A stretch of 64,000 bases of DNA from Akkermansiaceae bacterium UBA6138. GTDB taxonomy: Bacteria; Verrucomicrobiota; Verrucomicrobiia; Verrucomicrobiales; DEV007. The notes under the pieces are model-generated. The model searched no databases, was not told where the DNA came from, and saw nothing but the letters and a program-made list of their open reading frames with translations. Below are positions 49,890-58,846 of this stretch, piece after piece (positions within the stretch are counted from its first letter, which is position 1; each line of letters begins with the position of its first letter). The position numbers and the translations under genes are program-made. The DNA lies in contig DIVG01000060.1 of the NCBI GenBank assembly GCA_002422425.1, positions 1 through 64,000 of the forward strand. The letters run 5' to 3'.

Positions 49890-51293
49890 ATGATTCGACG
49901 CCATTTTCTCCAATCGGTATCTTGTGGCTTTGGCGGCCTTGCTTTTTCTGCCCTTGCCGGCCGGAATGAGGAGGTTTCCGGGGCCCGGATTCCGCTACTG
50001 CCCGCCCGTGCCAAGCGGGTCATTTTTGTCTTCATGCAGGGTGGTCCGAGCCATGTTGATACTTTCGATTATAAGCCGCTTCTCTTTGATCGTGATGGGC
50101 AAATGGTCGATTTTTATGATTCGCGTAAAATAGCGAATTCCGGCGACCGGGCGGCCACGGCCCACCGGGTCATGAAGCCGTTGTGGGACTTTTCCCGTCA
50201 CGGGGAGTGCGGTCGCCACGTCTCCGCCCTCTTTCCCGAGATGGCCCGCCATGTCGATGACATGTGTTTTATCCATTCGATGCATACGGAGGGAATCGCC
50301 CACGGGCCGGCGACGCTTTTTCTTCACTGCGGCGCGACCAATTTTGTGCGTCCCTCGATGGGGTCATGGATCAGTTACGGACTCGGCAGCGAGTGTGAAA
50401 ATTTGCCGGGCTTCGTCACGATCGGGCCGTCTTCGGGAAATGGCGGGGCGAGGAATTACGGCAGCGCTTTCCTCCCGCCGGTCTATCAGGGGACTCCGCT
50501 GGGGCGGGCGGATGCTCCGGCGGCTACCGCCGCGTTCCGCAACGTGGGGAACCCCTCCCTCAGTCCAGAAAAGCAGCGTCAGCGTTTCGACTTCATCCAA
50601 GCCTTGAATGAGGCGCAACGGCAGCGGCGGCCCGGAGATGCGGAACTGGACGCGGCGGTGAATTCATATGAGCTCGCCTGGCGGCTTCAGCGTGAGGCTC
50701 CCGGGGTCACTGACCTGTCAGGAGAATCAGCCGCGACGCTCGAGCTTTACGGGATTCGCGAAGGCTCTCCGACCGAAGAATTCGGGCGTAAATGCCTGCT
50801 CGCCCGTCGTCTCTGCGAGTCCGGCGTGCGCTTTGTGCAGGTTACCTATGGGGATAACACTGCAAACCCCGCGTGGGACCAGCACTCCAATATGCCAAAG
50901 CATGCGGATCACGCCCTCGCCGTCGATAAACCGGTCGCCGGTCTGCTCGCCGATCTCAAGCAACGGGGCCTTCTCGAAGACACGATTGTGTGGTTCGGAG
51001 GTGAATTTGGTCGCACCCCTTACGCTCAGGGGAACGGAACGGGGCGGGATCACAATCCGAAAGGATTTACGACCTGGCTCGCAGGCGGAGGCTTCAAACC
51101 CGGACACGCTCACGGCGCGACTGATGAATTCGGACACATGGCGGTGGAGAACAAGGTCCACATGCACGATCTCCACGCCACAATTCTCCATCAACTGGGG
51201 TTGGATCATGAAAAGCTCACCTACCGTTTTGATGGTCGGAATTTCCGCTTTACCGACGTCCACGGGCATGTCGTGCGGGAGGTGCTGAGCTGA
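49890..51293 (+). CDS. DUF1501 domain protein, complete
   Basis: A 467-residue member of the same family as the truncated gene at the window start. The N-terminus MIRRHFLQSVSCGFGGLAFSALAG is Tat-like (RRHF). Core motifs are FMQGGPSHVDTFDYKP, FGRKCLLARRLCESGVRFVQV, WFGGEFGRTP and GRDHNPKGFTTWLAGGGFKPG. It follows the PSD1 gene by 9 bp and the two are surely cotranscribed. The fold suggests an alkaline-phosphatase superfamily enzyme but the metal ligands are not confirmed here. Confidence 0.92.
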   Translation: MIRRHFLQSVSCGFGGLAFSALAGRNEEVSGARIPLLPARAKRVIFVFMQGGPSHVDTFDYKPLLFDRDGQMVDFYDSRKIANSGDRAATAHRVMKPLWDFSRHGECGRHVSALFPEMARHVDDMCFIHSMHTEGIAHGPATLFLHCGATNFVRPSMGSWISYGLGSECENLPGFVTIGPSSGNGGARNYGSAFLPPVYQGTPLGRADAPAATAAFRNVGNPSLSPEKQRQRFDFIQALNEAQRQRRPGDAELDAAVNSYELAWRLQREAPGVTDLSGESAATLELYGIREGSPTEEFGRKCLLARRLCESGVRFVQVTYGDNTANPAWDQHSNMPKHADHALAVDKPVAGLLADLKQRGLLEDTIVWFGGEFGRTPYAQGNGTGRDHNPKGFTTWLAGGGFKPGHAHGATDEFGHMAVENKVHMHDLHATILHQLGLDHEKLTYRFDGRNFRFTDVHGHVVREVLS

Positions 51294-51317
51294 TTTTTTG
51301 GGCGGTAAAGAAAATGC

Positions 51318-51358
51318 TTGCGTTGTTTCATGTGGAGTGATTAATTGATCCACATGAA
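51318..51358 (+). promoter_or_regulatory. Promoter and inverted-repeat operator of the Xre-RES operon
   Basis: TTGCGT (51318-51323), 17 bp, then TTAATT (51341-51346) form a promoter. A perfect inverted repeat TTCATGTGGA / TCCACATGAA (51327-51336 and 51349-51358) straddles the -10; its right arm covers the antitoxin ATG at 51354. Transcription would start almost at the ATG, suggesting a leaderless mRNA. Confidence 0.62.
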
Positions 51359-51854
51359 GGAATTGGTCGTTCCGACTCAAAAAAATCCCGGTGCCCGCGT
51401 CACGGAAAAGCCGCCCTCAACTTATGTCGTTGGCAGGAAGGGCGCGGTGTCGCTCGTCGCGGCTTGTGTGCGTGGCGAGGGAGCCGGGCCGGTGGCGTTA
51501 ATCGAGTCGCTCCAGGCGGGGTTTCCCTTCAGCGAACTCGAGACGCTGCGAGACCTCCTCGATCTGCCGATGGACAGACTCGCCGCTCATTTGTCGATCT
51601 CGCGGGCGACCCTGCACCGCCGCAAGACGGCCGGCCGCCTCGATTCGGGCGAGTCCGACCGGGTGCTGCGTTTTGCCCGTCTCCTCGGGTTGGCGCTGAC
51701 GACGATGGAGTCCCTCGAGGCCGCACGGGGCTGGCTCGCCACCCCGCAGATCGGTCTGGGCGGGGCGGCCCCGCTTGTCTTTGCCGAGACCGAGGTGGGT
51801 GCCCGTGAGGTGGAGGATCTCCTCACCCGCATCGAGTTCAGCGTCTACGCATGA
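51354..51854 (+). CDS. Xre/MbcA/ParS-type antitoxin (DUF2384)
   Basis: A 166-residue antitoxin. The N-terminal part is variable. The middle carries a helix-turn-helix (LDLPMDRLAAHLSISRATLHRRKTAGRL). The C-terminal toxin-binding domain (SDRVLRFARLLGLALTTME, WLATPQIGLGGAAPLVFAETEVGAREVEDLLTRIEFSVYA) is the standard DUF2384 signature. It overlaps the RES toxin gene by four bases (ATGA), the usual order for Xre-RES modules. It should repress its own promoter through the inverted repeat at its start. Confidence 0.92.
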   Translation: MKELVVPTQKNPGARVTEKPPSTYVVGRKGAVSLVAACVRGEGAGPVALIESLQAGFPFSELETLRDLLDLPMDRLAAHLSISRATLHRRKTAGRLDSGESDRVLRFARLLGLALTTMESLEAARGWLATPQIGLGGAAPLVFAETEVGAREVEDLLTRIEFSVYA

Positions 51855-52312
51855 AGCTAGCGGTGTGGCGAATCGTGAAGGCGAAATACGCCGACACGGC
51901 CTTCTCTGGCGAAGGCGCCTCCCGAGCCGGGGGGCGCTGGAACTCGCGGGGCGAATGGGTCGTTTACACCAGCGGGACGCTCTCGCTTGCGGCGCTCGAG
52001 TTGCTCGTGCATCTCAATCCGCCGGTCCATTTCGAATGGGTCGCGCTGCGGGCGGTGTTCGATGGTGGGTTTGTCGAGAATCTCGATCCCGCTCTTCTCC
52101 CCGCAAACTGGCAGCGATTTCCCGGACCCGACGCGACCCGTGCCCTCGGCGACGAATGGCGGCGCGAGGCCCGATCGGCGGTGCTGGCGGTGCCGAGTGT
52201 GATCGTTCCGGGTGAGCCCAACTATCTTCTCAATCCCGCCCATCCTGATTTTCGGAAGATCGTCGTGTCCGTGCCTGAGCCTTTTGCTTTCGATTCGCGC
52301 TTGTTGCGATAG
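51851..52312 (+). CDS. RES domain toxin, NAD+ phosphorylase type
   Basis: A 153-residue RES protein, the toxin partner of Xre antitoxins; characterised relatives such as MbcT and Res degrade NAD+. The conserved pattern is RVKxxxYADTAFSGEGA-like: KAKYADTAFSGEGASRAGGRWNSRGEWVVYTSGTLSLAALELLVHL, with the family Arg and Glu. The Ser motif is AVPSVIVPGEPNYLLNPAHPDF. Length and gene order are typical of an intact toxin. Confidence 0.92.
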   Translation: MKLAVWRIVKAKYADTAFSGEGASRAGGRWNSRGEWVVYTSGTLSLAALELLVHLNPPVHFEWVALRAVFDGGFVENLDPALLPANWQRFPGPDATRALGDEWRREARSAVLAVPSVIVPGEPNYLLNPAHPDFRKIVVSVPEPFAFDSRLLR

Positions 52313-52373
52313 CAGGGGGGAGAGATCAGCGGCGAGGGAGGCAAAGCCCGGGCGTGGGATTTCACGGAAGTCA

Positions 52374-52877
52374 TCACTCAATCGCCTCAATGAGACATCC
52401 GATCGCCTCGGTTGTCGCCAGGGCGGGCTTTTCCCCCCGCAGGATCGCGTCGAGGGCATCGCGCAGGTAGGGTTCAGTGACGGTGCGGCGGCGTTCGCCG
52501 TAGTCGGCGTAGAGATTGTCGATGCGACCGCGATAGACGACGGCATCCGAGGTATCAAAGACGGCGACTTCCGGAGTGGTCGTGACGCCGGTTTTCTTCA
52601 CAAGCGCGTGATCGCGATCAATCGTCGCGCGCAGGGTGAGCGCGTAGCCTGCGAGGTGTTTTTTCACCTCATCCGCAGTGAGGTCGGGATCGGGGTAGAC
52701 GAGGAGAAACTCGACCATTTTTCCTCCGTAGGTTTCGTGGAGGCGGTTCAGTTCGGGTGCGTAGCTGTTCGCAATGGGGCAGTCGACCGCGACAAAGATC
52801 ATGACCTTGGCGTGCGGTTCAGCGCCCCCGGCGAACGAGGTGCAGGTCAGGAGAAGCGTGAGCCAGAGTGTTTTCAT
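52374..52877 (-). CDS. Exported redoxin-like protein with DCPxxN motif
   Basis: A 167-residue protein with signal peptide (MKTLWLTLLLTCTSFAGG). The thioredoxin fold has VDCPIANSYAPELNRLH, where Cys33 takes the place of the active site, and GVTTTPEVAVFD with the cis-Pro loop. Redoxin proteins with DCPxANxYxPE are common in verrucomicrobia and planctomycetes beside cytochrome c/copper proteins, as here. It overlaps the upstream gene by four bases, so both proteins are probably made together. Confidence 0.8.
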   Translation of the reverse strand: MKTLWLTLLLTCTSFAGGAEPHAKVMIFVAVDCPIANSYAPELNRLHETYGGKMVEFLLVYPDPDLTADEVKKHLAGYALTLRATIDRDHALVKKTGVTTTPEVAVFDTSDAVVYRGRIDNLYADYGERRRTVTEPYLRDALDAILRGEKPALATTEAIGCLIEAIE

Positions 52878-54391
52878 GCGTCACGTTCGGCTTTCAGATC
52901 CGCGAGCCAGTCCTTGAGCAATTCGAGCTCGGAGGGGTTGATGGCTCTGTCCCCGTCTTCGTCGAGTCGCAGGAGCAGGGCCGCACGCAGGCGCTGGGGG
53001 AGTTCGGATTCCTGCAGAGAACCGTCTCCGTTCGCATCCAGCTTTTTCACGATCGCGGGGAGTTTTTCGAGGACGCCGCCGCTTTTCAATTCACGACCGA
53101 GCTGGGCGAAGATTTTGGCCCGCTGGGCTTTGTTGGAGAGATTGAGCCGTCGGTCATCGCCCGCATCGAGGGCGACACCCACGAGGGTGATGCTGCCCAT
53201 CTCGTCGGTGGACTCGCGTCCCCACTTGACCCGCTTTGGCGGAGTGTGAGGATTTTCGGGGTTCTCCGCCGAGTTGTCGTAGGTAATGACGGACTCGATC
53301 ACGGTGCCGGCGGGCAGGACGACGGGTTCGGCGAAGAAGTAGGTGTCCTGCCAGTCGAGATCCCAGTCGGGAATGTCGAGGAGGAAGCGCGAGCTGCCGT
53401 CGGGGAAGGTCGCGGTCATTTTCATGGTGGTGCAAAGGTAGTGGGCGTGGCCGCTCACAGAGTAGGCTTCGACGTCGACGGGGAGTTTAAAGTCGTCCCT
53501 GATCGTGAAATTGGCCTCGCCCGCGGGGATGTCGATCCCGGCGCTGCGGCCGAAGCCCGGCGGGACCTGGAGCTCTTCGAGCTTCCGGGAGGGCGGGGTG
53601 TCGGTGAGGTAGATGCCGACGGTGGTCTGCTCGAGTTCGGGCTTGCCGGAGGGATGGAAATGGGTCGAGAGAACGAGGTCCGAGCCCTTTGGCAGAGGTC
53701 TCGCGAGATCGCCCGGGAGCTTGCGCGGACTGACCCCGGGGACGTAGCCGCCGAGCGAGCCGCTCTGGCGGAAAGACATGCCGCTGAAGCCGGGCTTGCC
53801 GTCTTTGCCATCGAGCTGTCGGGCGGTGCCGCTGTCGTCGAGGAAGTAGAGGGAATGGTGGACGACATGGCGTGCCGAGGGGCGCAGTTCGATCGCCTTG
53901 ACCCATTTGTCCTCCGGGAGATCGAGCGGCAGGACGAAGTTGCGGTAGATGTCGGGACCCTCTGCGGGAACCTCATAGGCCGCTCCCATTTTTACCACGA
54001 GATCGGGTTCGCCGAGCTGCCAGCCCTGAGTGAAGGCGGGCATCGCGGGCGCTTCGGCGGGATCGCCCTCGGGTTTGCCGGCGGCGACCCAGCGATCGAT
54101 CAGGGTGATCTGTTCCGGTGAGAGGCGGCGCACATCGAGGAAGTCGGTGACCGCGTCATTGGCGTGCCAGGGCGGCATGTAGCGGTCATTGACGACGCGG
54201 CTGATCGTGAGCGCTTTCCGGGAGACCTCGGTATAGTTGGTCAGGGGGAAAGGGGCGGCTTCGCCTTCGCGGTGGCAACTGGTGCAGTTCGCGTAGACGA
54301 TGGGGGCGATGTCGAGGTGGTAAGTCACCGCTTCGTCGGCGGCGGAGGCGAGCAGGGGAGCGAAGACGAGGAGGGGGAGAAAAGGCTTCAT
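52874..54391 (-). CDS. Secreted cytochrome c - copper type II monooxygenase-like - EF-hand protein
   Basis: A 505-residue protein from the ATG at 54391, which gives a signal peptide (MKPFLPLLVFAPLLASA). Heme motif CTSCH (Cys36, Cys39, His40) lies in a cytochrome-like domain. The middle region resembles the ascorbate-dependent copper monooxygenase (PHM-like) fold, with candidate copper ligands in ARHVVHHSLYF, STHFHPSG and SGHAHYLC. Two EF-hand-like loops close the protein (DANGDGSLQESEL and DEDGDRAINPSEL). It is coupled by overlap with the redoxin gene. Substrate unknown. Confidence 0.82.
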   Translation of the reverse strand: MKPFLPLLVFAPLLASAADEAVTYHLDIAPIVYANCTSCHREGEAAPFPLTNYTEVSRKALTISRVVNDRYMPPWHANDAVTDFLDVRRLSPEQITLIDRWVAAGKPEGDPAEAPAMPAFTQGWQLGEPDLVVKMGAAYEVPAEGPDIYRNFVLPLDLPEDKWVKAIELRPSARHVVHHSLYFLDDSGTARQLDGKDGKPGFSGMSFRQSGSLGGYVPGVSPRKLPGDLARPLPKGSDLVLSTHFHPSGKPELEQTTVGIYLTDTPPSRKLEELQVPPGFGRSAGIDIPAGEANFTIRDDFKLPVDVEAYSVSGHAHYLCTTMKMTATFPDGSSRFLLDIPDWDLDWQDTYFFAEPVVLPAGTVIESVITYDNSAENPENPHTPPKRVKWGRESTDEMGSITLVGVALDAGDDRRLNLSNKAQRAKIFAQLGRELKSGGVLEKLPAIVKKLDANGDGSLQESELPQRLRAALLLRLDEDGDRAINPSELELLKDWLADLKAERDA

Positions 54392-54506
54392 GCAGAATTC
54401 GTAGGGAAGAGACGGCGGGATCGGGTAAGCGGTTACGCGTTCCCGCAAAAACGGAAAAAGCATTTTATGGCAGGCGCGAATTCCGGTATAGGATCATGAG
54501 CCCGCC

Positions 54507-55694
54507 ATGAGATTTATTCTTTCCTTCGTTTTCGCCCTGTCTGTCTTTATCGGCATCGCCCGTTCCCGGGAGCCCGCTCCAGCGGTGATCGAAATGGGGA
54601 CGCGCGGGGTGCCGAATTTCATTGCAAGGCTTGAGAAAGAGCAAAAAGCCCACGTCGCCTTTTTTGGTGGATCAATCACGCAGAACAAGACCGGCCACAC
54701 GAAGATGGTGCCGGACTGGCTCGAAGCGCAGTGGCCGCAGGTCGAGTTCACCTTCACCAACGCGGGTCTCAGCTCGACCTGCTCGACGACGGGAGCCTTC
54801 CGTGCCGACCGCGATGTCTTTTCAAAAGGGCAGGTCGACCTGCTCGTCGTGGAGTTCGCGGTCAATGACGATCAGGACGCAAAGCATGATCGAGCAACGG
54901 CAATTCGAGGGCTCGAGGGAATCATCCGCCAGTATTTTGAAGCTAATCCGACCGGAGATGTTATCTCGGTGCAGTTCGTTAACCCGGGGATTCTCGCCAA
55001 AGCGCAGGCCGGCGAAGAGGCCGTCAGCGTCGCCGCGCACAAGGCGGTGGCGCGTCATTACGATGTCCCCATCGTTGACGTCGGTCTTGCCCTCGCCCGC
55101 GAGATTGCGTCCGGGAAGATGACCTGGGAGGCGGATTACAAGGACACGCATCCGAACCCGACCGGGTATCAGTTCGCCTCGGATCTGATCACCAAAGTCA
55201 TCGCCGATACGATCTCGGGCGAAACACCGCAGACGTTCACTCTGCCCGAGCCGCTCGATCCCTTGTCTTACTCGGGTGCGATGATGATCGATCCTCAGGT
55301 CTTCAGCTGGCTCGGCGGATGGAAATACGAGACGGTCTCGCCCGAACTCCTCCCGATGGGGAGTATCAGGGCGGACTACACCTCGTTCAAGGCGCTGCGA
55401 TCCGACGGAGCGGGGGACTACCTTTATCACACCTTTTCGGGGACCATGCTCGGTGCCTTCGTCCTCGCCGGGCCCGATGCCGGTATCCTCGAAGTGAGCA
55501 TTGACGGAGGCGATTGGACGAAAGTGGATCTCTATCACGAGCACAGCAAAGGCCTTAATTACCCGCGCAGCGTCATCCTCGCCGACGGCCTGACAAAGTC
55601 CTATCACACCTCCGCGATCCGAGTCGCCGAGGAGAGGAATCCGCAGAGCAAAGGGAACACGGCGACGATTGTGTACTTTGAGGTGAATGAGTGA
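54507..55694 (+). CDS. Secreted SGNH/GDSL hydrolase
   Basis: A 395-residue hydrolase with signal peptide (MRFILSFVFALSVFIGIARS). The catalytic Ser56 is in VAFFGGSITQN (block I), block III is seen in VVEFAVNDDQD, and the Asp-His pair is Asp213/His215 in KDTHPNPTGYQ. The C-terminal ~130 residues form a separate, probably beta-sandwich domain. Such enzymes deacetylate polysaccharides or act as esterases; the substrate is unknown. It diverges from the copper-protein gene. Confidence 0.85.
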   Translation: MRFILSFVFALSVFIGIARSREPAPAVIEMGTRGVPNFIARLEKEQKAHVAFFGGSITQNKTGHTKMVPDWLEAQWPQVEFTFTNAGLSSTCSTTGAFRADRDVFSKGQVDLLVVEFAVNDDQDAKHDRATAIRGLEGIIRQYFEANPTGDVISVQFVNPGILAKAQAGEEAVSVAAHKAVARHYDVPIVDVGLALAREIASGKMTWEADYKDTHPNPTGYQFASDLITKVIADTISGETPQTFTLPEPLDPLSYSGAMMIDPQVFSWLGGWKYETVSPELLPMGSIRADYTSFKALRSDGAGDYLYHTFSGTMLGAFVLAGPDAGILEVSIDGGDWTKVDLYHEHSKGLNYPRSVILADGLTKSYHTSAIRVAEERNPQSKGNTATIVYFEVNE

Positions 55695-55906
55695 GCCGGC
55701 GGCTGAAATGGGTGCCGGTCTTCTCCTCGTGCCTGCGTGAAGAATCACGCTGGAAGATGAATGGTGCGTGAGTTACCAATACCCCTTGGCCATCACCCAG
55801 CAAATCCTTACCGGTACAGAGGGGAATCCCGTCGCTGACTGTAGCTGTGATGCACCAAAGTCGCCGTCCGGACTATTGGGAAGCACGCGAAAAAACGCCG
55901 AATATC

Positions 55907-56998
55907 CTACGCCAAAAACGTCGCGCGGCGCTTACGCACTGCCGTCGCGAGATCCTTCACCATTTCGACGGTGGTTTCCCATCCGACGCAGGAGTCGGTC
56001 ACGCTGAGGCCGTACTCGAGTTTGTCGAGATCGGGGACGAGCTTCTGGGCCCCCTCTTTGAGGTGGCTCTCGATCATGACGGCGCGGATCGAGGAATCGC
56101 CTCCGGCGATCTGCGACCCGAGAACGGCGCTCACTTTGGGCTGGTTGCGGTAGTCCTTTTCGCTGTTGGCGTGACTGCAATCGACCATGATGGCCGGCTC
56201 AAGTCCCTTTGCCTCAAGGGCCTTGCGAACTTCGCGAACGCTCTCGTGATCGTAGTTTGTCCCCGTGACGGCACCGCCTCGCAGGATGATGTGACAGGTA
56301 TCGTTGCCGCGTGTCGAAATGATGGCGCTGTCCCCCGACTTCGTTACGGAAAGAAAGCGGTGCGGTTGTGCGGCGGCCTGAATGGCGTCGATCGCGATCT
56401 GGTAGTTCCCGCTGGTTCCGTTCTTGAATCCAACCGGCATGCTGAGACCGGAGGCGAGCTCACGGTGGAGCTGGCATTCGGTAGTGCGGGCACCGATCGC
56501 GCCCCAGCTGATGAGATCGGCGTAAAACTGAGGGCTGATCGTGTCAAGGAACTCCGTCCCCGCCGCCATGCCCTTCTCGGCAATTTGCAGGAGAAGCCGA
56601 CGGGCGATCGTGAGGCCTTCGTTAATGTCGTAGGATTCGTCGAGATGCGGATCGTTGATGAGGCCCTTCCAACCGACCGTGGTGCGTGGTTTTTCAAAGT
56701 AGACCCGCATAATGACGAGGACGTCACCAGAGACCTTTCCAGCGAGCTCGACGAGGCGATCCGCATATTCCAGAGCTGCCTTCGGATCGTGGATAGAGCA
56801 GGGGCCAACAATGGCGAGGACCCGATCGTCGCGCCCGGCAAGGATGTCGGCGATAGCCTGCCGCGCCCTCGCGACGGTGCGCTCTGCTTCCGGGGAGACA
56901 GGAATCTCCTCCATCAGGATGGTAGGTGCAATGAGCTGGCGGGTGCTGGCGATGCGAACGTCGTCGAGTGGAATTGACATGGGGCGGGGAATAAGCAT
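55907..56998 (-). CDS. 3-deoxy-7-phosphoheptulonate synthase, class I
   Basis: DAHP synthase, first step of aromatic amino acid synthesis (363 aa). The ATG at 56998 is preferred because GGGAG precedes it at good spacing. Motifs: RVLAIVGPCSIHDPKAALEYA, IMRVYFEKPRTTVGWKGLINDP, MVDCSHANSEKDYRNQP and DSCVGWETTVEM. This is the AroF/AroG/AroH type. No leader peptide rich in Phe, Tyr or Trp codons is visible upstream, so attenuation of that kind is not indicated. It is divergent to the LOG gene. Confidence 0.94.
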   Translation of the reverse strand: MLIPRPMSIPLDDVRIASTRQLIAPTILMEEIPVSPEAERTVARARQAIADILAGRDDRVLAIVGPCSIHDPKAALEYADRLVELAGKVSGDVLVIMRVYFEKPRTTVGWKGLINDPHLDESYDINEGLTIARRLLLQIAEKGMAAGTEFLDTISPQFYADLISWGAIGARTTECQLHRELASGLSMPVGFKNGTSGNYQIAIDAIQAAAQPHRFLSVTKSGDSAIISTRGNDTCHIILRGGAVTGTNYDHESVREVRKALEAKGLEPAIMVDCSHANSEKDYRNQPKVSAVLGSQIAGGDSSIRAVMIESHLKEGAQKLVPDLDKLEYGLSVTDSCVGWETTVEMVKDLATAVRKRRATFLA

Positions 56999-57108
56999 CG
57001 TAATGTCTCCCGTTGAAAGGGGAAAATAACCTAATTTCCCGGGCGGGACTCGGGGAAATCGTTTTCGTTGATTGAGTAAGGGTAAATCCGGCTTTAGCCT
57101 GAAAGGCA

Positions 57109-58236
57109 ATGAACGAACGCGCTCACCTTCGCAAAGACCCCCGGGATTTTACGGGCGGTGCCATCATGGGGCTACCTGCGGGCCCGGGCACCACGGGGGA
57201 CAGGCGGTTTGATGACCGCATCAAGGTTCTTGTTGAGGATTGGTGCCAGGGGCCCGCCTGCCCGCTCGTTCGCGAGATGATCGTCTCGGCGCTGAAGATG
57301 GGCCGCGACGGTATTGGCCAAGGCGACATGAAGCTCTACAGCCGCGCCCTCAAAGAGATGAGGCGATCCAGTCTCGTTTTCGGCCCGTATGAGGATGAGC
57401 GTAAGCTTTCCATTTTCGGCAGCGCCCGCACGAAACCGAGCGAGCCCGAGTTCAGGGCAGCGGTGGTTTTTGCAAAAAAAATGCGCGAGGCGGGGTTTAT
57501 GTCGATAACGGGGGCGGGCCCCGGGATTATGGAGGCGGCTCAGGAAGGTTCGGGGCGCGACAGCAGCTTCGGACTGAACATCAAGCTGCCTTTCGAGCAG
57601 GAGGCGAATCCCACCATCCTCGGAGACGAGAAGCTGATTAATTTCAATTACTTTTTCACCCGGAAGCTTGCCTTCGTGAAGGAAAGTGATGCCATTGCCG
57701 CTTTTCCCGGCGGTTTTGGCACCATGGACGAGCTCTTCGAAGTGTTGACCCTGATCCAGACAGGCAAGGCTCAGGTCGTACCGATTGTGCTGGTCGATGC
57801 CGTGGGGGGTACCTATTGGAAAACGTGGCTTCGATTTGTAAAGGAGCACCTTTTACGGCTCGATCTTATTTCGGAGGATGACTTCCATCTCTTTAAAGTG
57901 ACCGACGATCTCGACGAAGCGGTCGAGGAAATCACCGGTTTTTACCGGAACTTTCACAGCTACCGATATGTCGGGAAACGTCTCGTGATGCGACTCCAGC
58001 GGGCGGTAACACCGGAATTGATCGGGAAGCTGAACGAGGATTTCGCGGACCTGATTGAAGAAGGGTCTTACCACACGTGCGAGGCGATGCCGCAGGAGGC
58101 CGACGAACCCCACCTGAAAGACCTGCCGCGTCTTATCTGCACGAAAAAGCGGGGGCTGGCGGGGCGCTTTCGGCAGATGATTGATTTCGTGAACGCCCAC
58201 CCGGCATCTATTCCGAACCAGACCCGCCATGCCTGA
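57109..58236 (+). CDS. LOG family protein (TIGR00730-like Rossmann fold)
   Basis: A 375-residue protein with a LOG-type core. Characteristic motifs are SIFGSARTKPSEPEF, GAGPGIMEAAQEG with the nucleotide loop, and PGGFGTMDELFEVLTLIQTGK. Related enzymes hydrolyse nucleoside 5'-monophosphates to base and ribose-phosphate. It is longer than the usual 190-residue LOG, with extra N-terminal (1-95) and C-terminal (~120 aa) parts, as in a common bacterial subgroup. It overlaps rnhB by 8 bp. Confidence 0.9.
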   Translation: MNERAHLRKDPRDFTGGAIMGLPAGPGTTGDRRFDDRIKVLVEDWCQGPACPLVREMIVSALKMGRDGIGQGDMKLYSRALKEMRRSSLVFGPYEDERKLSIFGSARTKPSEPEFRAAVVFAKKMREAGFMSITGAGPGIMEAAQEGSGRDSSFGLNIKLPFEQEANPTILGDEKLINFNYFFTRKLAFVKESDAIAAFPGGFGTMDELFEVLTLIQTGKAQVVPIVLVDAVGGTYWKTWLRFVKEHLLRLDLISEDDFHLFKVTDDLDEAVEEITGFYRNFHSYRYVGKRLVMRLQRAVTPELIGKLNEDFADLIEEGSYHTCEAMPQEADEPHLKDLPRLICTKKRGLAGRFRQMIDFVNAHPASIPNQTRHA

Positions 58237-58846
58237 TCTTTCTCACGAAATCAAACTCCGTCATGAAGGCTTCCGCCGTATTGCCGGGATCGACGAGGCA
58301 GGACGGGGGCCTCTCGCCGGGCCAGTCACGGCGGGAGCGGTTGTGCTGCCCGACGGCTATCGCCATGATATTCTCAACGACTCCAAAAAGCTCTCCGAAA
58401 AGCAACGCGAAGCTCTTTATGCCGAGCTCGCTGCCGATGATCGCCTGCACTGGGCGGCTGCCTGTGTCGAGGCGGACGAGATTGATCGCAGCAACATTCT
58501 TCGCGCGACATGGCGGGCGATGAGCCTGGCCTTTACGCGGCTGGGTGGCGCGGCTGATATCGCGCTGATCGACGGTCGGCCGGTGGTCGACTTTCCCGGC
58601 GAACATCGCGCTCTCGTGAAAGGAGACTCCCTCAGTCTGTCCATTGCTGCCGCGAGCATTATTGCCAAAGTCCAGCGCGACCGGATCATGGTCGGGTATG
58701 CGAGCCTTTACCCTGAATACGGGTTCGAGCGCCATAAGGGGTATGGCACCGCGCAGCATCTCGCGGCTCTGCGTAAACACGGGCCCTGCCCGATCCACCG
58801 ACGCAGTTTTGCCCCGGTTTCCCAGATCGAATTCAATTTCCCGTGA
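58229..58846 (+). CDS. rnhB: Ribonuclease HII
   Basis: RNase HII removes RNA from RNA-DNA hybrids and single ribonucleotides (205 aa). The active-site Asp22-Glu23 lie in AGIDEAGRGPLAGPV, and the other conserved stretches are LNDSKKLSEKQRE, ADIALIDGRPV, KGDSLSLSIAAASIIAKVQRDRIM and HKGYGTAQH. It overlaps the LOG gene by 8 bp and yraN by 4 bp, forming a tight operon. Confidence 0.96.
   Translation: MPDLSHEIKLRHEGFRRIAGIDEAGRGPLAGPVTAGAVVLPDGYRHDILNDSKKLSEKQREALYAELAADDRLHWAAACVEADEIDRSNILRATWRAMSLAFTRLGGAADIALIDGRPVVDFPGEHRALVKGDSLSLSIAAASIIAKVQRDRIMVGYASLYPEYGFERHKGYGTAQHLAALRKHGPCPIHRRSFAPVSQIEFNFP

Noticed and set aside
52868..54121. 417-codon ORF opposite the cytochrome c-copper protein
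   Set aside because: Antisense to a protein with heme and copper motifs; low-complexity composition typical of a shadow.
55847..56977. 376-codon ORF opposite DAHP synthase
   Set aside because: Shadow of a clearly identified enzyme.
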